Source: Niveispirillum sp943371025 (GTDB taxonomy: Bacteria > Pseudomonadota > Alphaproteobacteria > Azospirillales > Azospirillaceae). Taken from it: 64,000 bases of DNA. Every line of letters starts with the position of its first letter. Position 1 is the stretch's first letter. Of this stretch, positions 1 through 9,248 are shown piece by piece. Where the stretch lies: assembly GCA_943371025.1 (NCBI GenBank), contig CALRTC020000002.1, forward strand, positions 291,337 through 355,336. Reading direction: 5' to 3'. The notes below the pieces were generated by a model, which saw nothing but the letters and a program-made list of their open reading frames with translations, did no database searches and had not been told where the DNA came from. A program made the translations under genes and the position numbers.

Positions 1-1425
1 CGCCTGACCGGGCTGATGAGCCCCTGGGCGTTGAAGCGGCTGGACGAGTTCGACGGCGATATCCGCCGGTTCAAGGTGGTGAAGCTGCGCCCGTCGCGCC
101 TGCGCCAGATCGGCATTTCCAAGACCGAACCGGGCGACGAGAACAACCAGGATATCTCCTCGCTGGTGGGCAAGGTCGATATCCGCAAGCTGGAGCTGTA
201 CAGCCAGAACGATCCTGACGCCTACTCCTATTCCGGCGGCCTGAACCGGGCGAACCAGGGCATGCTGGAATTCGTGGAGATGTTCAAGGCCCCGATCAAG
301 ATGCTGCATCCCCTGCTGACCGCGACGCAGGAGGGCAATTATATCGGGACCGAGAATATCGGGGCCTTGCCCTTCCAGGGCGTGATCATGGCCCATTCCA
401 ACGAGGCGGAATGGCAGAGCTTCAAGAACAACAAGAATAACGAGGCCTTCATCGACCGCATCTGTGTGGTCAAGGTGCCCTATTGCCTGCGGGTGATGGA
501 GGAACAGCGGATCTATGAAAAGCTGATCAAGACGTCCGAACTGGCCGGCGCCCCCTGTGCGCCCGCGACATTGGAGATGCTGGCGCGCTTCACCGTGCTG
601 TCACGCCTGCGCGACCATGGCAATTCCAACCTGTTCAGCAAGATGCGGGTCTATGATGGGGAAAGCCTGAAGGAGACGGACCCCAAGGCCAAGACCATGC
701 AGGAATACAAGGACGCGGCCGGCGTGGACGAGGGGATGAACGGCATCTCCACCCGCTTCGCCTTCAAGGTCCTGGCCAGCACTTTCAACTATGACAATAC
801 GGAGGTCGGGGCCGACCCTGTCCACCTGATGTACATCCTGGAACAGGCCATCAAGCGGGAGCAGTTCCCCGACGATACCGAGAAGAAATATATGGAGTTC
901 ATCAAGGCCGAACTGGCGCCGCGCTATGCGGAGTTCATCGGCAATGAGATCCAGAAGGCCTATCTGGAGAGCTACCATGATTACGGCCAGAACCTGTTCG
1001 ACCGCTATGTCGACTATGCCGACGCCTGGATCGAGGATCAGGATTTCAAGGATCCGGACACGGGCCAGCTTCTGAACCGCGACCTGCTGAACCAGGAACT
1101 GACCAAGATCGAGAAACCGGCGGGCATCGCCAATCCCAAGGATTTCCGCAACGAGGTGGTGAAATTCGCACTGCGCATGCGGGCCAACAATGGCGGGCGC
1201 AACCCGTCCTGGACCAGCTATGAAAAGCTGCGCGACGTCATCGAGAAGCGGATGTTCAGTCAGGTGGAGGAACTGCTGCCCGTCATCAGCTTTGGTTCCA
1301 AGAAAGACAGCGACACGGAGAAGAAGCACAGCGAATTCGTCAACCGGATGACGGCGCGCGGCTATACCGAGCGGCAGGTCCGCCGGCTGGTGGAATGGTA
1401 CATGCGGGTGAAGCAGGCGGGGTGA
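1..1425 (+). CDS. prkA: PrkA family serine protein kinase, 5' end missing
   Basis: The frame is open from the first base, so the N-terminal part, including the AAA+ P-loop, lies outside the window; 474 residues are visible of a family usually about 640 long. The visible part matches the PrkA (YeaG) core and its C-terminal kinase-like region, for example the stretch around GNYIGTENIGALPFQG and the segment NGISTRFAFKVLA. PrkA is a cytosolic AAA+ serine kinase (or ATP-dependent protease-like protein) used in nutrient stress, stationary phase and sporulation in other bacteria. It is followed by yeaH and spoVR in the same direction, the standard prkA-yeaH-spoVR gene set, which supports the call. 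It ends 182 bases before yeaH, and that gap holds a long inverted repeat. Confidence 0.93.
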   Translation, partial: RLTGLMSPWALKRLDEFDGDIRRFKVVKLRPSRLRQIGISKTEPGDENNQDISSLVGKVDIRKLELYSQNDPDAYSYSGGLNRANQGMLEFVEMFKAPIKMLHPLLTATQEGNYIGTENIGALPFQGVIMAHSNEAEWQSFKNNKNNEAFIDRICVVKVPYCLRVMEEQRIYEKLIKTSELAGAPCAPATLEMLARFTVLSRLRDHGNSNLFSKMRVYDGESLKETDPKAKTMQEYKDAAGVDEGMNGISTRFAFKVLASTFNYDNTEVGADPVHLMYILEQAIKREQFPDDTEKKYMEFIKAELAPRYAEFIGNEIQKAYLESYHDYGQNLFDRYVDYADAWIEDQDFKDPDTGQLLNRDLLNQELTKIEKPAGIANPKDFRNEVVKFALRMRANNGGRNPSWTSYEKLRDVIEKRMFSQVEELLPVISFGSKKDSDTEKKHSEFVNRMTARGYTERQVRRLVEWYMRVKQAG

Positions 1426-1438
1426 AGTTGACCCTCTT

Positions 1439-1566
1439 CCGTCATCCCGGCGAAAGCCGGGACCCAGGGGCCACAAGCCCGACCTCCACACCCATGTGAG
1501 GAGGATGGCGTACCGCGACTGTCGCGCCCCCTGGCCCCTGGGTCCCGGCTTTCGCCGGGATGACGG
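1439..1566. repeat. 35-bp perfect inverted repeat (palindromic intergenic element)
   Basis: Arm 1 is 1439-1473 and arm 2 is 1532-1566; they are exact reverse complements over 35 bases, with a 58-base spacer. The arm core, GTCATCCCGGCGAAAGCCGG, is itself nearly palindromic around CCGGCGAAAGCCGG. Translated, it gives the VIPAKAGTQ-like string seen in dispersed alphaproteobacterial palindromic repeats. It lies between prkA and yeaH, so a transcript would form a very stable hairpin that could stop or shield part of the message. Confidence 0.9.
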
Positions 1567-1591
1567 GAAAAGGTCGGTGCCTCAGGTAGTG

Positions 1592-1610
1592 AAAGGACGG
1601 TGCAACCTTG
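1592..1610 (+). promoter_or_regulatory. Ribosome binding site and TTG start of yeaH
   Basis: AAAGGA at 1592-1597 sits 10 bases before a TTG at 1608. The protein then begins FTIVDRRLN, which matches the N-terminus of the family, so the TTG is taken as the real start. Confidence 0.7.
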
Positions 1611-2930
1611 TTCACCATTGTCGACCGACGTCTCAATCCTTCCGGTAAAAGCCTGGCCAACCGCCAGCGGTTCCTGCGCCGTGCCAAGGAACAGGTGGTG
1701 CGGGCCGTGCGCGATGCCTCGGCCAAGCGCGGCATCCGCGATATCGACATGGGTGGCGATATCGCCATTTCTCCCGACGGCATCCGCGAGCCCAGCCTGC
1801 GCCGGTCCGGCACCGGCGGCCAACGTGACTATGTTGTGCCCGGCAACAAGGAGTTCCTGTCGGGTGACAAGATCAAGCGCCCGCCCCAGGGCGGCGGCGG
1901 GGGCGGCGGCAACCAGGGATCGGATGATGGCGACGGCCAGGATGAATTCCGCTTTGTCCTGAGCCGGGAGGAATTCATCGACCTGTTCCTGGAGGATCTG
2001 GAACTGCCCGATCTGGCCAAGCGTAAGCTGGCCGTGACCGACAGCCTGGACTGGCACCGCGCCGGCTATTCCATCTCCGGCTCGCCCACCAACCTCAACC
2101 TCGTGCGCACCATGCGCAACTCTCTGGCCCGGCGTATGGCCCTGAACCGCCCGACGGGGGAGGAGATCAAGGCCCTGCGGCAGGAGATCGAGGATCTGGA
2201 GCGGTCGGGCCGCGACCGCGACCGGCTGGCCGAGGCGCGGGCGGAGCTGGAGCAGGCCCTGCGCCGGACCCAGCGCATCCCCTATATCGACCCCGTCGAT
2301 GTCCGCTACAACCGCTTCGCCGCCACGCCGCGGCCGGCGGCCCAGGCCGTGATGTTCTGTCTGATGGATGTGTCGGGCAGCATGACGGAACACATGAAGG
2401 ACCTGGCCAAGCGCTTCTACATGCTGCTCTATCTGTTCCTGTCGCGCCGGTACAAGCATGTGGACGTCGTCTTCATCCGCCACACCCACAAGGCGGCGGA
2501 GGTGGATGAGGAGACCTTCTTCTACAGTCCGGAGACGGGCGGGACCGTGGTGTCGACCGCGCTGGAGGAAATGGCGCGGGTGATCAAGGAGCGCTATCCG
2601 CCCGCCGAATGGAACATCTACGCGGCCCAGGCCAGCGACGGCGACAATGCCCTGTCCGACAATATCAAGACCGCGCAGCTGATGACTGACACCATCCTGC
2701 CCGACTGCCAGTATTACGCCTATCTGGAGGTCGGTCAGGAAGGCATGACGCCCGGCCTGCCCTATGGCGGCGGTCCGCGCGAAACCGACCTTTGGCGCAC
2801 CTACAAGCAGATCCAGGCCGGCGGCGTGCTGGCCATGCGGCGTGTCACGGAACGGCGGGAAATCTATCCCGTCTTCCGCGAACTGTTCGCCAAGGACAAG
2901 GCCGGGCAACCGGCGGAGGTGAGTGCATGA
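1608..2930 (+). CDS. yeaH: YeaH/YhbH family protein (DUF444, UPF0229)
   Basis: This 440-residue protein is of normal length for the YeaH/YhbH family. It starts with the family-typical VDRRLN segment and has a low-complexity Gly-rich stretch near residue 90. Around residues 254-258 is DVSGS, the metal-site motif of a von Willebrand A-like domain. YeaH proteins work with the PrkA kinase in stress signalling; the molecular role is not settled. The stop overlaps the start of spoVR (ATGA at 2927-2930), so the two are probably translationally coupled. The TTG start is supported by a ribosome site and by homology. Confidence 0.92.
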   Translation: MFTIVDRRLNPSGKSLANRQRFLRRAKEQVVRAVRDASAKRGIRDIDMGGDIAISPDGIREPSLRRSGTGGQRDYVVPGNKEFLSGDKIKRPPQGGGGGGGNQGSDDGDGQDEFRFVLSREEFIDLFLEDLELPDLAKRKLAVTDSLDWHRAGYSISGSPTNLNLVRTMRNSLARRMALNRPTGEEIKALRQEIEDLERSGRDRDRLAEARAELEQALRRTQRIPYIDPVDVRYNRFAATPRPAAQAVMFCLMDVSGSMTEHMKDLAKRFYMLLYLFLSRRYKHVDVVFIRHTHKAAEVDEETFFYSPETGGTVVSTALEEMARVIKERYPPAEWNIYAAQASDGDNALSDNIKTAQLMTDTILPDCQYYAYLEVGQEGMTPGLPYGGGPRETDLWRTYKQIQAGGVLAMRRVTERREIYPVFRELFAKDKAGQPAEVSA

Positions 2931-4480
2931 CCCTGACCGCCTTTGACACAGGCCCCCTCTATACCGGCGCCGACTGGGACTATGACAAGGTCCGCCGCGT
3001 CTATGACGCCATCGAAAAGGTGGCGGTGGGGGAGATGGGGCTGGATGTCTATACCAACCAGATTGAGGTGATCACGTCCGAACAGATGCTGGACGCCTAT
3101 TCCAGCATCGGCATGCCGCTATTCTACAAGCACTGGTCCTTCGGCAAGCATTTTGCCCGTGACGAGGCCATGTACCGCAAGGGTCAGCGGGGGCTCGCCT
3201 ATGAGATCGTGATCAATTCCAATCCCTGCATCAGCTACATCATGGAAGAAAACACCATGACGATGCAGACGCTGGTGATCGCGCATGCGGCCTTCGGCCA
3301 TAATCATTTCTTCAAGAACAACTACCTGTTCCAGCAATGGACCGATGCCGACGGCATCCTGGATTATCTGTCCTTCGCCAAGGCCTATATCACCCAGTGC
3401 GAGGAACGCTATGGCCATGCCATGGTGGAGCGCGTTCTGGATGCCGCCCACGCCCTGATGAACCATGCCGTCCACCGTTATCCCCGCCGCCGCGGCCCCG
3501 ATCTGCGCAACGAGGAGAAACGCGCGCGCGAACGGCTGGAACATGCCGAAGCCACCTTCAATGATCTGTGGCGGACCGTGCCCACCAAGGCCGGCGGACC
3601 CAGCCCGCTGTCCGACCGCGACCGCCGCCGCGCCGTCCTGGAACTGCCGGAGGAGAACATCCTCTATTTCCTGGAGAAGAAGGCGCCGCGCCTGCATGGC
3701 TGGCAGCGGGAGGTGCTGCGCATCGTCCGGCATGTGGCGCAATATTTCTATCCGCAGCGCCAGACCAAGGTGATGAACGAAGGCTGCGCCACCTATTGCC
3801 ATTACCGCATCCTGTCCACCCTGCATGAACGTGGGCAGATCACCGATGGCGCCTGGATGGAGGCGATGCACAGCCACACCAATGTGGTGTTTCAGCCCGA
3901 TTTCGATGACAAGCGCTATGGCGGCATCAACCCCTACGCCCTGGGTTTCGCCATGATGCAGGATATCGAACGCATGGTGACCCGGCCGACGGACGAGGAT
4001 CGCTACTGGTTCCCCGATCTGGCCGGAAAGGGCGACGCCATGGGCGCGCTGCGGGAGGCCTGGGCCAATTACCGGGATGAAAGCTTCATCCTGCAATACC
4101 TGTCACCGGCCCTGATCCGTAAGTTCCGCCTGTTCCATGTGGCCGATGATGCGCGCCAGTCGGAAATGAAGGTCGCTTCCATCCATGACGAACGCGGCTA
4201 CCGTGCCGTGCGTCAGGCCCTGGCCCGGCAGTACGACATTGCCTGGGCGGAAGCCGATATCCAGATCGTCGATGTCGATCTGGTGGGCGACCGCAAGCTG
4301 ATGCTGGAACATCATGTGATGAACCAGATCCTGCTGGAGGAGGAGGAGGCGCGCGCCGTCATGCAGCATCTGGCCGACCTCTGGGGGTATGAGGTGGTAC
4401 TGGCGGAGGTGGAAACACCGGGCGGCACGCCCTTGCGCCGCATCGCCGTCAGCCCGCGCATCGTGCTGGGCGGGGGGTGA
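2927..4480 (+). CDS. spoVR: SpoVR family protein (YcgB-like)
   Basis: This 517-residue protein matches the SpoVR/YcgB family over its whole length, with the characteristic YKHWSFGKHF near residue 70 and a dense run of His/Tyr/Trp residues after it (NHFFKNNYLFQQW). SpoVR affects spore cortex formation in Bacillus; in proteobacteria it is a cytosolic partner of the PrkA-YeaH stress system with unknown chemistry. A longer frame is open upstream, but the ATG at 2927 has GGAGGTGAG at 2914-2922, overlaps the yeaH stop and gives the conserved N-terminus. It is the last gene of the operon, followed by a terminator. Confidence 0.93.
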   Translation: MTLTAFDTGPLYTGADWDYDKVRRVYDAIEKVAVGEMGLDVYTNQIEVITSEQMLDAYSSIGMPLFYKHWSFGKHFARDEAMYRKGQRGLAYEIVINSNPCISYIMEENTMTMQTLVIAHAAFGHNHFFKNNYLFQQWTDADGILDYLSFAKAYITQCEERYGHAMVERVLDAAHALMNHAVHRYPRRRGPDLRNEEKRARERLEHAEATFNDLWRTVPTKAGGPSPLSDRDRRRAVLELPEENILYFLEKKAPRLHGWQREVLRIVRHVAQYFYPQRQTKVMNEGCATYCHYRILSTLHERGQITDGAWMEAMHSHTNVVFQPDFDDKRYGGINPYALGFAMMQDIERMVTRPTDEDRYWFPDLAGKGDAMGALREAWANYRDESFILQYLSPALIRKFRLFHVADDARQSEMKVASIHDERGYRAVRQALARQYDIAWAEADIQIVDVDLVGDRKLMLEHHVMNQILLEEEEARAVMQHLADLWGYEVVLAEVETPGGTPLRRIAVSPRIVLGGG

Positions 4481-4488
4481 GGAAAGGC

Positions 4489-4522
4489 GCGCCCCCCTTG
4501 GATAACCAAGAGGGGCGCTTTC
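4489..4522. terminator. Bidirectional terminator between spoVR and leucine dehydrogenase gene
   Basis: A 13-bp stem (4489-4501 with 4506-4518, one mismatch) and ATAA loop are followed by TTTC on the plus strand. It lies between two convergent genes and can serve both. Confidence 0.75.
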
Positions 4523-4526
4523 ACGA

Positions 4527-5591
4527 TCATGCCGCCTTCTTCTGACCCGCCTTGCCGACGGCCAGGATTTCGCGGGCCATTTCATCGGCGACGGCGCTGG
4601 TCGGGCGGTTCTCCCGGTCGGCGCGGCGGAAAATTTCCGTCAGCGTCACGGGAATGCGCTCCACCTGGCGCAGCACGGCGTCGCGGTCATAGCCCTGCGT
4701 CACTTCGGCCGACACATTGATGATGCCGCCGCCATTGATGACATAGTCGGGCGCATACAGAATGCCGGACGCGCGCAGCGCCTCGCCCATCGGGTCGGTT
4801 TCCAGCTGGTTGTTGGCACCGCCGGCCACGATTTTGGCCTTGATCTGCCCCAGCGTGCGCGGGTTGATCACGGCACCCAGGGCGCAGGGCGCATAGACAT
4901 CGACATCGGCTGCGTGGATGGCGTCGGGTGCCGTGGCGGTGGCGGCGAACCGGTCGACGGCGCGCTGGACGGCATCGGCATGGATGTCGGTGACGGTCAG
5001 GATGGCGCCGTCATCGGCCAGACGCTGGCACAGATGGCTGCCGACATTGCCCAGACCCTGCACGGCCACGCGCACGCCCTTCAGGCTGTCGGTCCCCAGC
5101 TTGTGCCGGACGGCGGCCTTGATGCCCATATAGACGCCATAGGCGGTGAAGGGCGACGGGTCGCCCGACGCGTCGTGGCCCTTGGACAGGCCGGCGACAT
5201 GCGGCGTGGTCTGGCCCATGGTCATCACATCGGCCACCGTGATGCCCACATCCTCGGCCGCGATATATTTGCCGCCCAGGCTGTCGATGACGCGGCCGAA
5301 GGCGCGGAACAGCTCGTCCGACTTGTCCTTGCGGCTGTCGCCGATGATCACGGACTTGCCGCCGCCCAGGGGCAGGCCGGCCATGGCATTCTTGTAGCTC
5401 ATCCCGCGCGACAGGCGCAGCGCGTCGCGCATGGCTTCCGTATCGTTGGCATAGGGCCACATGCGGCAGCCGCCGCAGGCCGGGCCCAGCGCCGTGGAAT
5501 GCACGGCGATGATGGCAGACAGACCCGTTTCGGCGTCGCGGCCGAACAGGACAAGCTCGTGATTATCGAAATCGGGAAAATCGAACAGCAT
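4527..5591 (-). CDS. Glu/Leu/Phe/Val dehydrogenase, probably leucine (branched-chain) dehydrogenase
   Basis: The enzyme oxidatively deaminates a branched-chain amino acid to its 2-oxo acid with NAD+. The 354-residue length is typical of leucine/valine dehydrogenases rather than the longer glutamate dehydrogenases. Substrate-side residues appear in SYKNAMAGLPLGGGKS (lysines near 67 and 79), followed by the EDVGITVADM-like block and the NAD-binding motif VAVQGLGNVGSHL near residue 180. A much longer frame is open upstream, but homology begins at MLFDFPDFDNHELV. The ATG at 5591 has GGAGG at about 5602-5607 on the minus strand. The exact substrate is inferred from family and length. Confidence 0.88.
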   Translation of the reverse strand: MLFDFPDFDNHELVLFGRDAETGLSAIIAVHSTALGPACGGCRMWPYANDTEAMRDALRLSRGMSYKNAMAGLPLGGGKSVIIGDSRKDKSDELFRAFGRVIDSLGGKYIAAEDVGITVADVMTMGQTTPHVAGLSKGHDASGDPSPFTAYGVYMGIKAAVRHKLGTDSLKGVRVAVQGLGNVGSHLCQRLADDGAILTVTDIHADAVQRAVDRFAATATAPDAIHAADVDVYAPCALGAVINPRTLGQIKAKIVAGGANNQLETDPMGEALRASGILYAPDYVINGGGIINVSAEVTQGYDRDAVLRQVERIPVTLTEIFRRADRENRPTSAVADEMAREILAVGKAGQKKAA

Positions 5592-5829
5592 GGGGCGGGG
5601 CCTCCGGGCCTGTGGATCGCTGTCTCCGCCTCGTTTTCCGGGCGGGTTTTGCGGTCCAAAGTCTAGGCAGACGGGGGCTTCCAGGTCGATTTCGTTGTTG
5701 GGCGGCGTCTTGCACGAAACGCACGCCAATCGGGGGGCGATGGAAAATTTCCTGTCGCAGACCCTGGTTTCTCCCTGACACCGGCCGTCTGCAGGCGCCG
5801 ACCGGTGCCTGGGAGAACAAGTACAGCAA

Positions 5830-6750
5830 TCAGATCCGGCGCTGCGGATTGCGGGCGGGGGCGGTGAAGACCGGCTCGCGCCGTCCGTCCACGGACGGCG
5901 CCGAACCGCCCAGCGTCGGTTCGCGGCGGACCGGGGCCGGCGGTGCCGCCGCGGCCGGGCGGGCAGACGGCTTGCCGGAGCGGCGGCCACTGCCCCACCA
6001 GAAACCCAGCATGCCGATCAGCAGCGCGCCGATGCCGCCCATCAGGCCATAGCGCAGCCAGTCGGGGGCCGTGATGTTGGACGGGTCGAAGCCCTGCTCC
6101 TGCTGCGCCATTTCCGGCGTCACTTCCGTTTCCACCGAACTGCGCGGAGCGGCGGCGGGGCCGACGGCGCTACCGGCGGTACCTGCGCCGCTGACCGACG
6201 GCGCCGGGCTGGCGGAAGGGGCGGGCGGCAGGGCGTTGCGCAGGGCCGGGGCCGATGTGGCGGCCGGCAGTTCGGCCCCCCCGCGCGACACGCCCAGCAC
6301 CGTGCTTTCGCTGCCTTCGCCGCGATCAACCGATGCCGCGGCCGGGGCGGCTTTCGGCTTCACGTCGGCTTCGCGCAGATGCATGGGCTGGCTGGCCTTG
6401 GCGCGGCTGTTGGGGTCCAGCAGGTTGCCGATGCCCTTGCGTTCCGGCTGTGCCTTCAGCATCAGGTCGATGGTGGTCTGATCCAGCCGGCCCGTCGATT
6501 TCAGGCCGTTCTTCTTCTGGTACGCCGCGATGGCGGCGGCCGTCGCGCTGTCCAGCTTGCCGCTGGCGCGGCCCTGATACAGCCCCTGCTGATCCAGGAT
6601 CTGCTGCGCCCATTGGATGGTGGCGCTGTTGGGCTGCTGTTCGTCGGCGGCGCGCACGGGTGCCGCGGCCAGAAGCAGCAGAGAGAGGGCCGCAACGCCG
6701 GCCCGATGGCGGTTGGAACGGACGGAACGGGAACGAACCGGCGCGGACAC
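5830..6750 (-). CDS. Peptidoglycan-binding-like membrane protein
   Basis: This 306-residue envelope protein has an N-terminal signal (AALSLLLLAAAPVRA, cleavage near AADEQ). A PG_binding_1-like domain follows at about residues 40-95 (IQWAQQILDQQGLY ... AAIAAYQKKNGLKSTGRLDQTTIDLML). Next come a long Ala/Pro-rich linker, one transmembrane helix near residues 232-250 (LMGGIGALLIGMLGFWWG), and a short Arg/Pro-rich tail. Such domains bind cell-wall peptidoglycan. No catalytic domain is visible, so a structural or scaffolding role is likely; this is inference. It stands alone and is divergent from the gene at 6875. Confidence 0.75.
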   Translation of the reverse strand: MSAPVRSRSVRSNRHRAGVAALSLLLLAAAPVRAADEQQPNSATIQWAQQILDQQGLYQGRASGKLDSATAAAIAAYQKKNGLKSTGRLDQTTIDLMLKAQPERKGIGNLLDPNSRAKASQPMHLREADVKPKAAPAAASVDRGEGSESTVLGVSRGGAELPAATSAPALRNALPPAPSASPAPSVSGAGTAGSAVGPAAAPRSSVETEVTPEMAQQEQGFDPSNITAPDWLRYGLMGGIGALLIGMLGFWWGSGRRSGKPSARPAAAAPPAPVRREPTLGGSAPSVDGRREPVFTAPARNPQRRI

Positions 6751-6874
6751 GTCGCGATACCCCTATGGCGGATCAGAAAACGAGAGCGCCAGGCCAATCA
6801 TGTGGCGGCGCAACAAACAAAGGCATGACATCGTGACAGGTTGATGGCAAGGCCGACAATGGTGCGGCTCCGGC

Positions 6875-8422
6875 ATGGCAGATGCCGGGGGATGGACCAG
6901 CCGGTCACGGCTGCCTATACTTGCCCGGGATCATGTCCTTTCGAAGGCCGATTTGTCGCTTCCCCCCACCCAACCGGCGGATCAGAACACGGCACCGCCC
7001 CCCGATCTCTGGGTGGCGGGCGGGGCGTGGCTTGTCATCATGATCCTGCTGGACATGCTGCTGCTGGGGCTGTCGCCATGGCTGCTGGCGCTGCGGCTGG
7101 CGGGGCTCCTGTGGCTGGCCGGCTGGGTGTGGCAGGCGGAACGGGCCCGGCCCTGGATGGCCGGCGCCTGGATGGCGCTGACCATGGCCGGCCATGTCGG
7201 GGCGGCCTATCTCTGGGCCGGCGCCGGTGTCAGTGCCACTGTCATTGCCGGCGGCATGCTGGCCGGCTTTCTGCTCGTGCTGATTGCGACTCCAATCGCC
7301 CGGGGGCTGTCCCGTACCAAGTCCGCGCCGCCCGCCCCGCCGCAGACGGCGGGCGTACCGCTGCCCATTCTGCGCCTGACGGCCGACAGCCTGAACAGCG
7401 GCCTCAACACCATCGCGCAGGAGTTGGAAGGGCTGGCGGCGGGAACCCTGAGCCCGGCGCAGTCGGTCCAGCTCCGCCTGCTGCGGTCGGAAGTGGCGGG
7501 CATGCAGACGCTGGTGCGCCAGCGCCTGCAGGGTGGCGCCGTCGGCTTGACGCCACCGCCGATCCGTCCGTCGGCCCCACCGCCGCCGCCGCCCGTGTCG
7601 GCCAAGCCGGTGCCGGCCCCCCCCAACGGCCTGTCGGCGCTGGTGGTCGACGACGACCCGGTGGGGCGCACACTGACCCGGCTGCTGCTGGAACGGGCCG
7701 GCTATTGGGTGGAGGAGACGGACGATGCCAAGATGGCGCTGGAGATGGCGTTGATGGAAGGGCCGGACGTGGCCCTGGTCGCCGCCCGTGTCGGTTCCCA
7801 TTCCGGTCTGGCCCTGGCCTGGTGCATCCGCCGGGGCGGGGGGCCGCCTGTCGTGCTGTTGCGCGGCCGCGCGGACCGGGTGACCGATGCCAGGCGACAG
7901 CGGGCCGGTGTTGCGGCCCTGCTGGGCAAGCCGGCTTCTCCGGACAATCTGGCGGCCGTCCTGGGCATGGTGCTGCCCCAGTCCACCGGTAATGCCGCCC
8001 CGCCCCCTCCGGCAGCGCCGCCATCGCCACCATCGCCGCTCCGGCGACCGGTGGGTGGGGCCCTGCTGGATGAAACCGTGCTGGAGGAGCATCTGGCGAT
8101 TCTGGGGCCGCATCGTGTTGCCCAGATCATCGACAGTTTCGTGACCAATGCGCCCGGCACCTTGTCCCAGATCGATGCGGCGCTGGGGCTGGGCGATGTG
8201 GAGGCGCTGGGCCGTGCCGCGCATAAGCTGGCGTCAGGCGCTTTGACCGTGGGGTTGCTGCAGGTGGCGCATCTGTCCAAGGCGACGGACACGGCGGCCA
8301 AGCAGCAGGATGGCGCCATGGCAAAGGTCCATGCCGCGGGCATTGCCGCCGCCTTCAATCGCGGGATGGAGGAACTGGCCCGGTATCGTCGGGAAAATCT
8401 GCCCGGCAGCGATCAGGGCTGA
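6875..8422 (+). CDS. Membrane protein with degenerate receiver and HPt domain
   Basis: Up to 515 residues. Four hydrophobic segments at about residues 47-150 form a membrane module, followed by a coiled region (ILRLTADSLNSGLNTIAQELEGL) and a Pro-rich linker. A receiver-like domain follows at about 250-370. It keeps the acidic pocket (VVDDDP) and the lysine (LLGKPAS), but the phospho-acceptor Asp is Ala303 (PDVALVAARV). A C-terminal HPt domain has an intact His450 in AAHKLASG. The layout is that of the C-terminal half of a hybrid kinase without any kinase core. It may pass phosphate from another kinase, possibly to the response regulator encoded convergently, whose 3' end overlaps by 10 bases. 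The start is uncertain: a TTG at 6953 with AAGG upstream is an alternative. Confidence 0.8.
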   Translation: MADAGGWTSRSRLPILARDHVLSKADLSLPPTQPADQNTAPPPDLWVAGGAWLVIMILLDMLLLGLSPWLLALRLAGLLWLAGWVWQAERARPWMAGAWMALTMAGHVGAAYLWAGAGVSATVIAGGMLAGFLLVLIATPIARGLSRTKSAPPAPPQTAGVPLPILRLTADSLNSGLNTIAQELEGLAAGTLSPAQSVQLRLLRSEVAGMQTLVRQRLQGGAVGLTPPPIRPSAPPPPPPVSAKPVPAPPNGLSALVVDDDPVGRTLTRLLLERAGYWVEETDDAKMALEMALMEGPDVALVAARVGSHSGLALAWCIRRGGGPPVVLLRGRADRVTDARRQRAGVAALLGKPASPDNLAAVLGMVLPQSTGNAAPPPPAAPPSPPSPLRRPVGGALLDETVLEEHLAILGPHRVAQIIDSFVTNAPGTLSQIDAALGLGDVEALGRAAHKLASGALTVGLLQVAHLSKATDTAAKQQDGAMAKVHAAGIAAAFNRGMEELARYRRENLPGSDQG

Positions 8423-9135
8423 TCGGTGACTTCTGCCGCCAGCCGGTAGCCCAGGCCCTTCTCCGTCAGGATGACATCGACAGAGCCGCTGTCCTGCATC
8501 TTGCGACGCAGGCGGCTGACCAGCACGTCGATGGTGCGGTCATTGGGGTTGCGGTCGGTGCCGCTGACGGCGTCGATCAGCTGGTCGCGGGTGACGACAC
8601 GGCCGCCGGACCGCACCAGCAGGCCCAGCAGTTCGAACTCCCCACGCGTCACGCGCACTTCCTGATTCTGTGGATCGACCAGACGGCGGCGGGCCAGATC
8701 CATGGTCCAGCCCGCGAAATAGCGAACGGTCCCCTCGGCCTTGTACATCTTGCTGGGATGGGTGCGGCGCAGCAGGTTGCGGGCACGGGCCAGCAATTCG
8801 CGCGGGTTCGGCGGCTTGGTCACATAATCGTCGCCACCCGTCTCCAGCCCGAAGACCCGGTCGCCGTCATTGGCGCGCTGGGTGACGATGATGATGCCGA
8901 CATTGGAAATCTCGCGGATGCTTTTGGCCAGCGTGAACCCGTCCTCGTCCGGCAGTTCGATATCCAGCAGGACCAGATCGGGCGGCTGGCGCAGCATTAC
9001 CTCGCGCGTCTGCTTGCCATTCTCAGCCTCGGCAACCAGGAAACCGGCCTCATGGAAATACCCCGCCAGCAGCGCGCGCGTCGCCGGCTCATCCTCGACG
9101 ATCAGAACCAAGGGGGCATCGGCGATTTCCGTCAT
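8413..9135 (-). CDS. OmpR/TorR-type response regulator
   Basis: This 240-residue DNA-binding response regulator is of standard size. The N-terminal receiver has the acidic pair in VEDEP, the phospho-acceptor near Asp58 (LVLLDIELPDEDG) and the conserved Lys in YVTKP. The C-terminal winged helix carries the wing sequence NDRTIDVLVSRLRRKM and ends with GLGYRL. The ATG at 9135 gives the conserved start of the receiver; a longer frame is open upstream but is not supported. No classical histidine kinase is adjacent. Its end overlaps the HPt-containing gene by 10 bases on the opposite strand, which makes that protein a plausible but unproven phosphodonor. Confidence 0.92.
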   Translation of the reverse strand: MTEIADAPLVLIVEDEPATRALLAGYFHEAGFLVAEAENGKQTREVMLRQPPDLVLLDIELPDEDGFTLAKSIREISNVGIIIVTQRANDGDRVFGLETGGDDYVTKPPNPRELLARARNLLRRTHPSKMYKAEGTVRYFAGWTMDLARRRLVDPQNQEVRVTRGEFELLGLLVRSGGRVVTRDQLIDAVSGTDRNPNDRTIDVLVSRLRRKMQDSGSVDVILTEKGLGYRLAAEVTDQP

Positions 9136-9248
9136 TCGCGAACGAACTCCAGCCAGGATCACGCAACCAGGATCGCAAGGGAGGGGCCAGCATAGTGGCA
9201 CCAGCGTTTCCACCTTTCGGCTATAAACGCTTTTCGCAGAAAAATGAA

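Noticed and set aside
1362..2909. 515-codon open frame antisense to yeaH
   Set aside because: It runs through the inverted repeat and the yeaH gene; the apparent VPAFAGMT-like motif comes from the repeat, not from a protein family.
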